NCBI GenBank assembly: GCA_003232175.1
Contig: QILX01000322.1
Span: forward strand, 1 to 9,763
DNA: 9,763 nucleotides
Reading direction: 5' to 3'
Origin: Hyphomicrobiales bacterium
GTDB lineage: Bacteria; Pseudomonadota; Alphaproteobacteria; Rhizobiales; SZUA-8
Shown: positions 1-6,603 of the stretch, in pieces
Position numbering within the stretch: the stretch's first letter is position 1
Layout: every line of letters begins with the position of its first letter
Translations under genes and position numbers: made by a program
Notes under the pieces: generated by a model
The model's database searches: none
What the model was told of the DNA's origin: nothing
Seen by the model: the letters and a program-made list of their open reading frames with translations, nothing else

Positions 1-166
1 TGGTGATGCCTTTTACGGGCATACGCGTGGTCTGGACCTTGTGCGTGACAATTGAGACCTTCTGGCCGACAAGCCGGTTCAGCAGCGTCGATTTCCCGGC
101 GTTGGGCGCCCCGATAAGGGCCACGAAACCGGCCCGGCTTGGGGTATCTTTACGCGCTTCACCCAT
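1..166 (-). CDS. era: GTPase Era, N-terminal part (runs off left edge)
   Basis: Era is an essential GTPase that binds the 3' end of 16S rRNA and helps mature the 30S subunit. Only the first 55 residues are in the window. They contain the P-loop GAPNAGKSTLLN (about residues 19-30), which binds the nucleotide phosphates, and the switch I stretch SIVTHKVQTTR (about 38-48), which is characteristic of Era. The C-terminal KH domain lies outside the window. The ATG at 166-164 overlaps the rnc stop in ATGGGTGA, so translation is probably coupled to rnc. The order lepB-rnc-era is conserved widely in Proteobacteria. The identification is secure; the rest of the protein cannot be judged. Confidence 0.95.
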   Translation of the reverse strand, partial: MGEARKDTPSRAGFVALIGAPNAGKSTLLNRLVGQKVSIVTHKVQTTRMPVKGIT

Positions 167-902
167 CTTTCGGCTCGTCAGGTTCATTGTCCGCGTGCGC
201 CTGCTCGCGGACAAGCAGAGCCCCTGCGGCGGCCTGTTCGGCATCGCGCTTGGAACTGCCGCTGCCCGTGGCGGGCGCAAGCCCCGAAACCTGGACATCA
301 AGGGTGAATACGGGGTCATGGTCAGGTCCAGTCCTGCCGGTCTCGCGGTATTCGGGCAATCCCAGGCCGCGCGCCTGGCTCCATTCCTGCAAATCCGTCT
401 TTGCGTCACGCGGCAATTCAATCTGGCGGTCGAGGATCGGCCCCCATTGCCGACGGATGAAACCTACCGCGGCCTCCAGTCCGCCATCGAGATAGATCGC
501 GGCGATGAGGCTTTCTCCGACATCGGCGAGGATAGCCATTTTGTTGCGTCCGCCGGTCTGGTGTTCTCCGATACCAAGACGCAAATGAGGCCCGACACCT
601 ATATTGCGGGACACATCGGCCACGGTTTCCCGCCGCACGAGTGCGTTAAATCGCGGCGCCAGCTCGCCCTCGGCAGCTTCAGGGAAAGCCTTGAGCAGCA
701 TCTCGGCGACAACCAGCCCCAGCACCCGGTCACCGAGAAACTCAAGGCGCTCGTAACTTGCGGAAGGCCCGCCGGCATCAACACTTGTGTGGGTCAGGGC
801 CCGGCCAATGAGGGCGGGGTCGTTGAATTCATGGCCAAGACGGCGCTGAAGCGTTTCAAGACCATCGCTTGCGGTCTTTTCAGCGCCAGGGCCTTGGCTC
901 AT
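159..902 (-). CDS. rnc: ribonuclease III
   Basis: RNase III cleaves double-stranded RNA, including rRNA precursors and structured mRNAs, using two metal ions in a dimer. With the start chosen here the protein has 247 residues. The family signature ERLEFLGDRVL is at 51-61 (catalytic acids E51, E54, D58). A further acidic residue, E80, follows, and the second catalytic pair D127/E130 lies in LADVGESLIAAIYLDGG. A double-stranded RNA-binding domain spans about 166-232 and ends in the typical KRDAEQAAA helix. An upstream in-frame ATG at 947 would add 15 residues inside lepB. I prefer the ATG at 902-900 because it forms an ATGA overlap with the lepB stop, although no strong ribosome binding site is visible for either start. 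The short tail after 232 is acidic and polar. The stop overlaps the era start. Confidence 0.95.
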   Translation of the reverse strand: MSQGPGAEKTASDGLETLQRRLGHEFNDPALIGRALTHTSVDAGGPSASYERLEFLGDRVLGLVVAEMLLKAFPEAAEGELAPRFNALVRRETVADVSRNIGVGPHLRLGIGEHQTGGRNKMAILADVGESLIAAIYLDGGLEAAVGFIRRQWGPILDRQIELPRDAKTDLQEWSQARGLGLPEYRETGRTGPDHDPVFTLDVQVSGLAPATGSGSSKRDAEQAAAGALLVREQAHADNEPDEPKDG

Positions 903-1675
903 TCGACCGTGATCATCAACCGGTCCCACCGGATCGATGTCGGCCATTTCCAGATTTGCCAGAACCGCGCATCGCCCTGAATGGAAAAGAAAATGATCCG
1001 CGCCTTGCCGACAAAATTTTCAAACGGCACAAAACCAACACCGGAGGAAAACCGGCTGTCGGAAGAATTGTCGCGATTGTCGCCCATCATGAAATAGTGA
1101 TCCTTTGGCACGGTAAATTTGCGGGTGTTGTCGGCAAAGGATCTGGGATCGATATCAAGGGTCATGTAACTTGGACCACCATCGGGCAGTGTCTCGCGGT
1201 AACGCCTGATGGCTACGCTCCGGCCCAGATTATCCTGCGAAATATAGTCCTCCACCATATCCCGCTGTACCGGATTATCGTTCAGAAACAAGACGCCGTC
1301 GACCATCTGCACCGTGTCTCCGGGCAAACCGATGACGCGCTTTATATAATCCGATGTGCCATCACTGGGCAGCTTGAAAACCGCGACATCACCACGTTCC
1401 GGTGTTCCGGACCAGATGCGGCCGGAAAATATCGGCGGGCTGAAGGGAATGGAATGCCGCGAGTAACCGTAGGTGTATTTGGATACAAACAGATAATCCC
1501 CAATCAGCAGCGAAGGGATCATCGAACCCGAGGGGATGTTGAAGGGCTGGAAAAACAGCGTGCGAACCACCAGGGCCAGAAGCAGCGCATGAAATATGAT
1601 GCGCAAGGCCTCCATCAGGCCGCCTTCTTTCTTCTCGTTTTGTGTACCGTTTCGTGCCGGTTCGGTCATGGCCAT
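899..1675 (-). CDS. lepB: signal peptidase I
   Basis: LepB is the membrane-anchored protease that removes signal peptides from exported proteins on the outer face of the inner membrane. The product has 258 residues. One hydrophobic anchor is visible at about 24-41. The catalytic serine is Ser51 in IPSGSMIPSLLIGD, the general-base lysine is Lys112 in DYIKRVIGLPGD, and the conserved box GDNRDNSSDSR is at 198-208. These match the Ser/Lys dyad of the S26 family. The ATG at 1675 has a purine-rich AAGGCGGA stretch about 10 bases upstream; a second ATG two codons later is equally possible. A single membrane anchor is usual for short LepB forms. It sits first in a coupled lepB-rnc-era set, after a 179-base gap from acpS that may hold an internal promoter. 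Confidence 0.95.
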   Translation of the reverse strand: MAMTEPARNGTQNEKKEGGLMEALRIIFHALLLALVVRTLFFQPFNIPSGSMIPSLLIGDYLFVSKYTYGYSRHSIPFSPPIFSGRIWSGTPERGDVAVFKLPSDGTSDYIKRVIGLPGDTVQMVDGVLFLNDNPVQRDMVEDYISQDNLGRSVAIRRYRETLPDGGPSYMTLDIDPRSFADNTRKFTVPKDHYFMMGDNRDNSSDSRFSSGVGFVPFENFVGKARIIFFSIQGDARFWQIWKWPTSIRWDRLMITVE

Positions 1676-1854
1676 TGGTCTGCTGTCCGCCTTATCGAAA
1701 TTAAAACTGTCGGTGCGCCGCCCGGCCCGGGTTTGTCACCCCACCCCTTGCTATAAGGTGCCCGGGGACATTTGGGAATGCCGTATCAATGCAAATTTAC
1801 CAGGTTTGTAAAAATCCATTCCGATTGGAGATGCATCGCCCCAAGGGTCGAGAC
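1676..1854 (-). promoter_or_regulatory. acpS-lepB intergenic region, possible internal promoter
   Basis: This is the only long gap in the minus-strand gene run, and no coding sequence is convincing in it. On the minus strand there is a TTTACA box (1812-1807, 5 of 6 to a -35 consensus), then a 17-base spacer and TTGATA (1789-1784), a poor -10. The -35-like box is one arm of a small inverted repeat, TTTAC-7 bases-GTAAA (1796-1812). A weak stem-loop at 1825-1844 (six pairs, one of them G-U) lies after the acpS stop, but its T-run starts about ten bases away, so it is not a canonical terminator. A GC-rich stretch, including CCCGGCCCGGG (1721-1731), lies just upstream of lepB. The promoter call is inference from spacing and the gap length. 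Confidence 0.22.
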
Positions 1855-2277
1855 TTATCTTCCGGCTGCGGACACCAGTTCCGGCGGCAGCGCTGAAATA
1901 ATTACTACCGCGGAGGCAAGGGGATAATCATCAGTAATGGTCAGAGCGATATCGGCGACCAGGCCTTTTGGTGTGATTTGCTCAAGCCGGGCCAGCGCGC
2001 CCCCGGTCAAAGCCATGGTCGGCCGGCCCGAAGCCAGGTTCACCACCCCGAGATCACGCCAGAAAACCCCACGGCGAAACCCGGTGCCAAGCGCCTTGGC
2101 GCACGCTTCCTTGGCGGCAAAGCGCTTGGCGTAACTTTCAACCCGCAAGCGCCGCCGCTCGGATTTATCGCGCTCGGTACGTGTGTAGATGCGATCTAAG
2201 AAACGGTCGCCATATTTGTCCAGGGTTTTGCCGATGCGGCGAATGTCGATGAGATCACTTCCAAGTCCGATTATCAT
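1855..2277 (-). CDS. acpS: holo-[acyl-carrier-protein] synthase
   Basis: AcpS transfers 4'-phosphopantetheine from coenzyme A to a serine of acyl carrier protein, activating it for fatty acid synthesis. The 140-residue product has the two metal-binding motifs of the family: GLGSDLIDIRRI at the N-terminus (Asp8) and KRFAAKEACAKALGTG at about 51-66 (Glu57). The stretch FLDRIYTRTE between them is also typical. The length is slightly above the usual 120-130 residues because of a short C-terminal tail. The ATG at 2277 has an AGGGG stretch about ten bases upstream. The gene lies 49 bases after the DUF2062 gene. In many Proteobacteria acpS directly follows pdxJ, which is not found anywhere in this window. 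Confidence 0.95.
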   Translation of the reverse strand: MIIGLGSDLIDIRRIGKTLDKYGDRFLDRIYTRTERDKSERRRLRVESYAKRFAAKEACAKALGTGFRRGVFWRDLGVVNLASGRPTMALTGGALARLEQITPKGLVADIALTITDDYPLASAVVIISALPPELVSAAGR

Positions 2278-2326
2278 TCAGCTGATGCCCCTGGCGGCAG
2301 GCTGCGCGTGACGCGGAGCCGTCGGT

Positions 2327-2992
2327 TTACAACGTTGCACGATCCGGGCCATGGGGGTCCGGCGCCAGCTGGCGCGCGGCCAGCCGTGCACGACGGCGCA
2401 CCTGATAGGTTTTGACTGCCGCCCGAACCGGGAAATAGATCAAAGCCCCGGCGATGGGGCCAAGAATCAGGCCCCCCACCGTCATCGGCTTGATCAAAGG
2501 CCAAAAAACCTCCAGCCAGGCATTGTCGACCCCGGAAAGGGCTGAACCATTAACACTGGTGGGCGCGGTGCCCAGGAGCGATGCAATCTGGAAATAGATT
2601 TCATTCCACACATGGCCCACCATTTCGGTCAGATCCACGGGCTCGGACCTGGCCTTGCCGCCAAGGATCAGGTGGCCGAAATTATAAGTAGCGTACCAGA
2701 TGATTGGGAAGGTCAGCGGATTGCCGATGGAAGTGCCGATAGCCGCCGCCAGCATATTGCCGCGCACCAGCCAGGCGCCAAAAAACGCCACGATAAAATG
2801 AAACCCCATAAAGGGCGTGAACGATGCAAACGTTCCCGCGGCCATGCCGATGGCGACGGTGTGGGGGGTGTCGGCCAGACGCCAGACCCGGCGCCAGACA
2901 TATTGAGTCCAGCGGATCCAGCCGGCTTTCGGCCATACCCATTCGCGAATATTGTGAGCAAAAGTCGGCTTGTTTTTACTCTTAAACAGCAT
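2327..2992 (-). CDS. DUF2062 family inner-membrane protein
   Basis: The 221-residue product carries the DUF2062 pattern: a DTPHTVAIGMAAGTFASFTP segment (41-60) followed by a hydrophobic stretch and IGNPLTFPIIWYATYNFG (89-106). Hydrophobic segments at about 45-76, 82-108 and 168-190 suggest an integral membrane protein. A tryptophan- and arginine-rich N-terminus precedes them, and the cytosolic tail is basic (RRRARLAAR). The molecular function of the family is not established, and nothing in the sequence shows an active site. Its ATG directly abuts the pyrE stop (TGAATG), so the two genes are very likely cotranscribed and translationally coupled. It occupies the place between pyrE and acpS where pdxJ is often found in relatives. 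Confidence 0.85.
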   Translation of the reverse strand: MLFKSKNKPTFAHNIREWVWPKAGWIRWTQYVWRRVWRLADTPHTVAIGMAAGTFASFTPFMGFHFIVAFFGAWLVRGNMLAAAIGTSIGNPLTFPIIWYATYNFGHLILGGKARSEPVDLTEMVGHVWNEIYFQIASLLGTAPTSVNGSALSGVDNAWLEVFWPLIKPMTVGGLILGPIAGALIYFPVRAAVKTYQVRRRARLAARQLAPDPHGPDRATL

Positions 2993-3583
2993 TCAGACCA
3001 TTCCTCGGCTGCCTGGCGTAGCCGCAGGCAAGTCCTTGAGCCTATTAGGTAGATTGTCGCCGGTAAAGGTGTGGATTTTCAACTGTGCCAGCGCGACCAG
3101 GGGCACGCCGATATCAGCTGTGCCGGCAGACCGGTCAACCAGGCAGGCCGCCGCAACCGTTATGCCGCCAGCGGCGGTAACGGCGGCAATGCACTCCCGG
3201 CTGGAAAGCCCGGTGGTGACGATATCTTCAACCATCAACACCCGGGCGCCGGCCTTGATTTCAAATCCGCGCCGTAAAACGAAATCACCTTCGACGCGCT
3301 CGAAAAATACCGCCGGCAGGCCGAGTTGCCTCCCCATTTCGTAGCCGACCACCACGCCGCCCATCGCCGGTGAAACCACCAGATCAATCAAGGTATCATC
3401 GAGGTGCTGTCGTACTTTGCCCGCCAGTACCGCGCAAAGACGGGCCCCCCGGCTGGCGTCCATCATAACCCTGGCGCATTGCAGATAACGATCGCTGTGC
3501 AGACCCGAGGACAAAATGAAATGCCCCTCCAGCAAAGCGCCGGCGGCACGAAACTCCTCCAAAACCTCTTCAGCCTTCATCAT
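2993..3583 (-). CDS. pyrE: orotate phosphoribosyltransferase
   Basis: PyrE condenses orotate with PRPP to give orotidine 5'-monophosphate, the fifth step of de novo pyrimidine synthesis, in the cytosol. The product has 196 residues. It has the type I phosphoribosyltransferase PRPP loop RVLMVEDIVTTGLS at 114-127. An N-terminal GHFILSSGLHSDRYLQCA segment (20-37) resembles the orotate/PRPP-binding region of short bacterial OPRTs, and the SPAMGG turn is at 71-76. Two ATG codons stand in tandem at 3583 and 3580, preceded by a GCGGAAAAA run; either could be used. The gene follows rsh after 22 bases and abuts the DUF2062 gene. The size fits the short PyrE forms common in Alphaproteobacteria, so it looks intact. 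Confidence 0.95.
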   Translation of the reverse strand: MMKAEEVLEEFRAAGALLEGHFILSSGLHSDRYLQCARVMMDASRGARLCAVLAGKVRQHLDDTLIDLVVSPAMGGVVVGYEMGRQLGLPAVFFERVEGDFVLRRGFEIKAGARVLMVEDIVTTGLSSRECIAAVTAAGGITVAAACLVDRSAGTADIGVPLVALAQLKIHTFTGDNLPNRLKDLPAATPGSRGMV

Positions 3584-3605
3584 TTTTTCCGCAAAACCCT
3601 GCCCG

Positions 3606-5855
3606 TCATGAGGCCGGACCTGTACTTCTTTCCACCTTGGAGACCACGCCCAACCGGCGCAGGGCGGCGATCAGACGATTGAGGTGTGTTAAATTCCATA
3701 CCTCAACATCTATCAGCATTTCGTAAAAATCCTGCGAGCGCACAACCATTGAAAGATTGTCGATATTGCCGTCGGCCTCGGCAATAGTCTGGGCAATGCG
3801 GCCAAGGGCGCCGACTTCATTGAGGGTGAAAACCCGCAAGCTGGTGACAAACCGTTCGGGCCGGTCTTCATCGATGTCCCAGGCAACATCGATCCACCGG
3901 TGGGTTTCGTCCTCGAATTTTCGTAAAATATCGGCGTGAATTGGGTAGATTGTGACACCCTCGCCTGGGTTCAGGATGCCAACAATCCGGTCGCCGGGAA
4001 CCACGCCATAGTCGGCGGAAAACCTGACCGCCAGCTCGCCCCTGACCCCCCGGATCGGCAGCGCCGAAGCCTTATCCGCCAGCGCCTTCCCGGATTTGTC
4101 TGTACGGCGCCCAAGGGGCAAGTTGTACACTTTTGTCAACGCCCGCCCCAACTCCCGCAAAGGTCCCCCCCGCCCGCCATTTGTCACGGTTGAGGCCCCC
4201 TCCTGGCCATCAGCGCTATTGCCACCCAACGCAGTTAATACGACATCGGCAGTCAGCTCTCCCCGGCCAACTGAAATAAAAACATCGTCGACATGGTCGC
4301 GATTGAGGCGTGGAAGGATTTCTTCCAGCCTTCCGGTGTCCAGGGACATGCCCGCCCGGCTCATGATCCGATCCAGGATTTCGCGGCCCAGCGCCACATA
4401 CTGGTCACGCACCACTTCCCGACTGGCGCGGCGGATTGCGGCGCGTGCCTTGCCGGTCACGGCGAGTTTTTCCCATGCCGCCGGTGGTGTCTGGGCCTCG
4501 GAGCGGATGATTTCGACCTCGTCGCCATTGGCAAGGCTGTTCAAAAGCGGCGCATGCAGGCCATTGACCTTGCAACCCACGCAAGTGTTGCCGACATCAG
4601 TATGGACCGCATAGGCAAAATCAATCGACGTCGCTCCATGAGGCAACGTGATGAGGTTTCCCTTGGGCGTGAAACAAAAGACCTGGTCGTGAAATAATTC
4701 AAGACGTGTGTGTTCAAGAAATTCCTCGGGGTTATCACCTTCTTCCAAAGCTTCAACTAAATACCGCAACCATTTGTAGGCATTGGAGTCCTCGGCAAGC
4801 GGTCGCCGTCCGTCTTCGTCGGGGTTGTCCTTATAGAATGCATGGGCGGCAACCCCGCGCTCAGCCACATCGTGCATATCCAAGGTACGGACCTGCAGCT
4901 CGACCCGCTGTGAACCGGGGCCGACAATGGTGGTATGCAGCGAGCGATAATCGTTTTGTTTCGGCGTTGAGATATAGTCCTTGAACCGCCCCGGCACCAC
5001 CCGCCAGGCCTGGTGAATAACGCCAAGGGCGCGGTAACATTCATCGGACGTGGTCACCAGAACTCGAAACCCGTAAATGTCCGATAATTGCTCAAGCGCG
5101 ATCTGCGATCGTTCCATTTTACGCCAGATCGAATGGGGCCTCTTTTCGCGCCCGGCGATCTGCGCTGTGATCCCGGCATCGGCCAGCCGGGCCCGCAAGG
5201 CTTCGGAAATATCCTCGACCAGCGCGCCGGAGCGGCTCCGAATAAAATTGAGCCGGTCCACAATGGTATTGCGCGCATCGGAATTGATGACCGCAAAAGC
5301 CAGATCCTCGAGTTCCTCGCGCATGGTCTGCATGCCCATGCGCCCGGCAAGAGGCGCATATATATCCATGGTTTCCTGGGCGATGCGAGCGCGTTTTTCA
5401 GTATCGACATGGCCAATGGTGCGCATGTTGTGCAGTCGGTCGGCAAGCTTGACCAGCAGCACGCGGGCATCATCGGCAACCGCCAGCAACAATTTTCGCA
5501 GGTTCTCCGCCTGGGCCGCCTGTTTGGAGACCAGATCAAGGCGGTTTATTTTGGTGAGCCCATCGACGAGAGCGCCAATTTCAGTACCGAATATAGTGTC
5601 AATCTCTTCACGGGTGGCGTCGGTATCTTCGATAGTGTCGTGAAGCAGCGCCGTCGCTATGGTGGCGTCATCGAGTTTCAGATCGGTCAGAATTGCCGCG
5701 ACTTCGAGGGGGTGGGAAAAATAGGGATCGCCAGAGGCCCGTTTCTGGCTGCCGTGGGCGCGCATGGCATAGACATAGGCGCGATTGAGAAGAGCCTCAT
5801 CGGCCCTGGGGTCATAACTTATGACCTTTTCGACAAGTTCATATTGCCGCATCAT
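3606..5855 (-). CDS. rsh: bifunctional (p)ppGpp synthetase/hydrolase (Rsh, RelA/SpoT homologue)
   Basis: This enzyme makes and degrades the alarmone (p)ppGpp, controlling the stringent response. Domains in order over 749 residues: an HD hydrolase with H48, HDTIEDT (72-78) and ADRLHNMRT (138-146); a synthetase with SIWRKM (242-247), DIYGFRVLV (259-267), DYRSLH (302-307) and E319 in VELQVRT; a TGS domain starting about VFCFTPKG (392); a linker/helical region; and a C-terminal ACT domain (about 669-745). RFKD at 290-293 is the charge motif of bifunctional enzymes, in contrast to EXDD in synthetase-only RelA. The region just before ACT, which in many homologues is a cysteine zinc-finger-type domain, has no cysteines here. 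The start is one of two tandem ATGs (5855, 5852) and no strong ribosome binding site is seen. It follows rpoZ after 87 bases, as in rpoZ-spoT operons. Confidence 0.95.
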   Translation of the reverse strand: MMRQYELVEKVISYDPRADEALLNRAYVYAMRAHGSQKRASGDPYFSHPLEVAAILTDLKLDDATIATALLHDTIEDTDATREEIDTIFGTEIGALVDGLTKINRLDLVSKQAAQAENLRKLLLAVADDARVLLVKLADRLHNMRTIGHVDTEKRARIAQETMDIYAPLAGRMGMQTMREELEDLAFAVINSDARNTIVDRLNFIRSRSGALVEDISEALRARLADAGITAQIAGREKRPHSIWRKMERSQIALEQLSDIYGFRVLVTTSDECYRALGVIHQAWRVVPGRFKDYISTPKQNDYRSLHTTIVGPGSQRVELQVRTLDMHDVAERGVAAHAFYKDNPDEDGRRPLAEDSNAYKWLRYLVEALEEGDNPEEFLEHTRLELFHDQVFCFTPKGNLITLPHGATSIDFAYAVHTDVGNTCVGCKVNGLHAPLLNSLANGDEVEIIRSEAQTPPAAWEKLAVTGKARAAIRRASREVVRDQYVALGREILDRIMSRAGMSLDTGRLEEILPRLNRDHVDDVFISVGRGELTADVVLTALGGNSADGQEGASTVTNGGRGGPLRELGRALTKVYNLPLGRRTDKSGKALADKASALPIRGVRGELAVRFSADYGVVPGDRIVGILNPGEGVTIYPIHADILRKFEDETHRWIDVAWDIDEDRPERFVTSLRVFTLNEVGALGRIAQTIAEADGNIDNLSMVVRSQDFYEMLIDVEVWNLTHLNRLIAALRRLGVVSKVERSTGPAS

Positions 5856-5942
5856 CGCCGGCGCACTTTTTGAGAGGTCCTGAAGACCAAAGGGTGCGGC
5901 GCCTGGCCCCGATTGTGCCGCGCCCTGGTCAGCCGGTCGCGG

Positions 5943-6344
5943 TCAGCGTTTTTGCCCGCGTGCATTCATGGCTTCGGTGTCGGCCAGCCCCTCCAGACCG
6001 CGCAACAGATCTTCTTCGGACATTCTGTCCATGGGGGCGGCATCGGACCGGTCGTCACCAAAAATGGTGTCCTTGGAGGTAATCGCCGGAACCGCCTCTT
6101 CCTCGGGTTCATCCACTTCTGCGTAACGCTGCATCGAATGGATCAGGTCTTCCTTCAAATCATCCGCGGAAACAGCCTCCTCGGCGATTTCGCGCAGCGC
6201 CACCACGGGGTTTTTGTCCCGGTCCCGGTCTATCGCGAGATCCGCTCCGGCCGACAGCATTCTCGAACGATGGCTGGCAACGAGCACAAGTTCAAATCGG
6301 TTAGGAACCTTGTCGATGCAGTCCTCGACGGTCACGCGCGCCAT
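5943..6344 (-). CDS. rpoZ: DNA-directed RNA polymerase omega subunit
   Basis: Omega helps fold and assemble the beta' subunit of RNA polymerase and in Proteobacteria takes part in (p)ppGpp binding. The 133-residue product starts MARVTVEDCIDKVPNRFELV, the conserved omega N-terminus, followed by the DKNPVVALREIAE helix (43-55). After residue 75 comes an acidic, poorly conserved extension (DEPEEE) ending in MSEEDLLRGLEGL (108-120). Enterobacterial omega is about 91 residues, so the extension is notable; long forms are known in Alphaproteobacteria. The ATG at 6344-6342 is chosen over a GTG two codons upstream. AGGAG lies seven bases before the ATG, and the GTG would overlap that site. The gene heads the minus-strand rpoZ-rsh run. 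Confidence 0.95.
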   Translation of the reverse strand: MARVTVEDCIDKVPNRFELVLVASHRSRMLSAGADLAIDRDRDKNPVVALREIAEEAVSADDLKEDLIHSMQRYAEVDEPEEEAVPAITSKDTIFGDDRSDAAPMDRMSEEDLLRGLEGLADTEAMNARGQKR

Positions 6345-6351
6345 GGGCACA

Positions 6352-6356
6352 CTCCT
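6352..6356 (-). promoter_or_regulatory. ribosome binding site of rpoZ
   Basis: On the minus strand AGGAG stands seven bases before ATG 6344. It is a near-perfect Shine-Dalgarno match and fixes the rpoZ start. The in-frame GTG at 6350-6348 lies too close to it to be used. Confidence 0.8.
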
Positions 6357-6386
6357 GAAAATTGAATGGGTGTGGAATTAGAACCT

Positions 6387-6415
6387 GATTTAGGCCGGTA
6401 AACACCAAAGCGCAA
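6387..6415 (-). promoter_or_regulatory. candidate rpoZ promoter
   Basis: On the minus strand TTGCGC (6415-6410) and TAAATC (6392-6387) are separated by 17 bases. Each matches about 3 of 6 consensus positions, with a TTG start to the -35 as expected for alphaproteobacterial sigma-70 promoters. It would give a leader of roughly 35 bases before rpoZ. The call rests on spacing and position only. Confidence 0.3.
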
Positions 6416-6520
6416 GTCGTATTTACGCACCTATTTGTTATTATGCCGAAAATTTGCAACACCTTGGAGTTGCCTTTGAGGGATAAAGACCCGACAATAC
6501 GTGAAAGTTCTCGCCGGTTC

Positions 6521-6547
6521 GCAATTGTAGTCCGGCGCCACAATTGT
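6521..6547. repeat. paired CAATTGT elements, possible operator
   Basis: CAATTGT occurs twice, at 6522-6528 and 6541-6547, 19 bases apart. The second copy is part of the perfect palindrome ACAATTGT (6540-6547), and the palindrome GGCGCC lies between the two. Both copies overlap the -35/spacer region of the candidate NYN-gene promoter. Repeats of this size and placement can be repressor or activator sites, but such short AT-rich words can also recur by chance. Confidence 0.35.
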
Positions 6548-6553
6548 CATAAT
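6525..6553 (+). promoter_or_regulatory. candidate promoter of the NYN-UDG pair
   Basis: TTGTAG (6525-6530) and CATAAT (6548-6553) are separated by exactly 17 bases. The -10 matches 5 of 6 positions and the -35 matches 3 of 6. A start near 6560 would leave a leader of about 44 bases before ATG 6604. Confidence 0.4.
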
Positions 6554-6560
6554 CCAACAG

Positions 6561-6584
6561 GGTATGCTGGTTTTAACCGATACC
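6561..6584 (+). other. stem-loop in the leader of the NYN gene
   Basis: GGTAT (6561-6565) pairs with ATACC (6580-6584). Inside, GGTT (6569-6572) can pair with AACC (6575-6578); the outermost inner pairs are realistic, since a two-base loop is too tight. The hairpin would begin at or next to the predicted transcript start and end about 19 bases before the ATG. It could protect the mRNA 5' end, or the DNA dyad could be an operator. No T-run follows, so it is not a terminator. Confidence 0.35.
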
Positions 6585-6603
6585 CGTACCATTTGAGCAC
6601 GAC

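Noticed and set aside
903..947. Fifteen-residue N-terminal extension of RNase III
   Set aside because: It would lie inside lepB and has no clear ribosome binding site. The downstream ATG forms the usual ATGA coupling with the lepB stop.
3..1756. Long plus-strand open frames of 325 and 295 codons
   Set aside because: They are antisense to era, rnc and lepB, which carry intact catalytic motifs. Their translations show no recognisable domain and have compositions typical of GC-rich shadow frames.
1810..1844. Possible rho-independent terminator after acpS
   Set aside because: The stem has only six pairs including a G-U pair, and the T-run is about ten bases away, so it does not meet the usual form.
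2274..2504. Minus-strand frame overlapping the DUF2062 3' end and ending in an ATGA-like junction with acpS
   Set aside because: It is out of frame with the well-matched DUF2062 protein, and its sequence is low-quality Gly/Pro/Ser/Ala-rich. The overlap with acpS is coincidental.
5088..5873. Plus-strand open frame of 261 codons
   Set aside because: It is antisense to the HD and synthetase domains of rsh and has no recognisable motifs or ribosome binding site.
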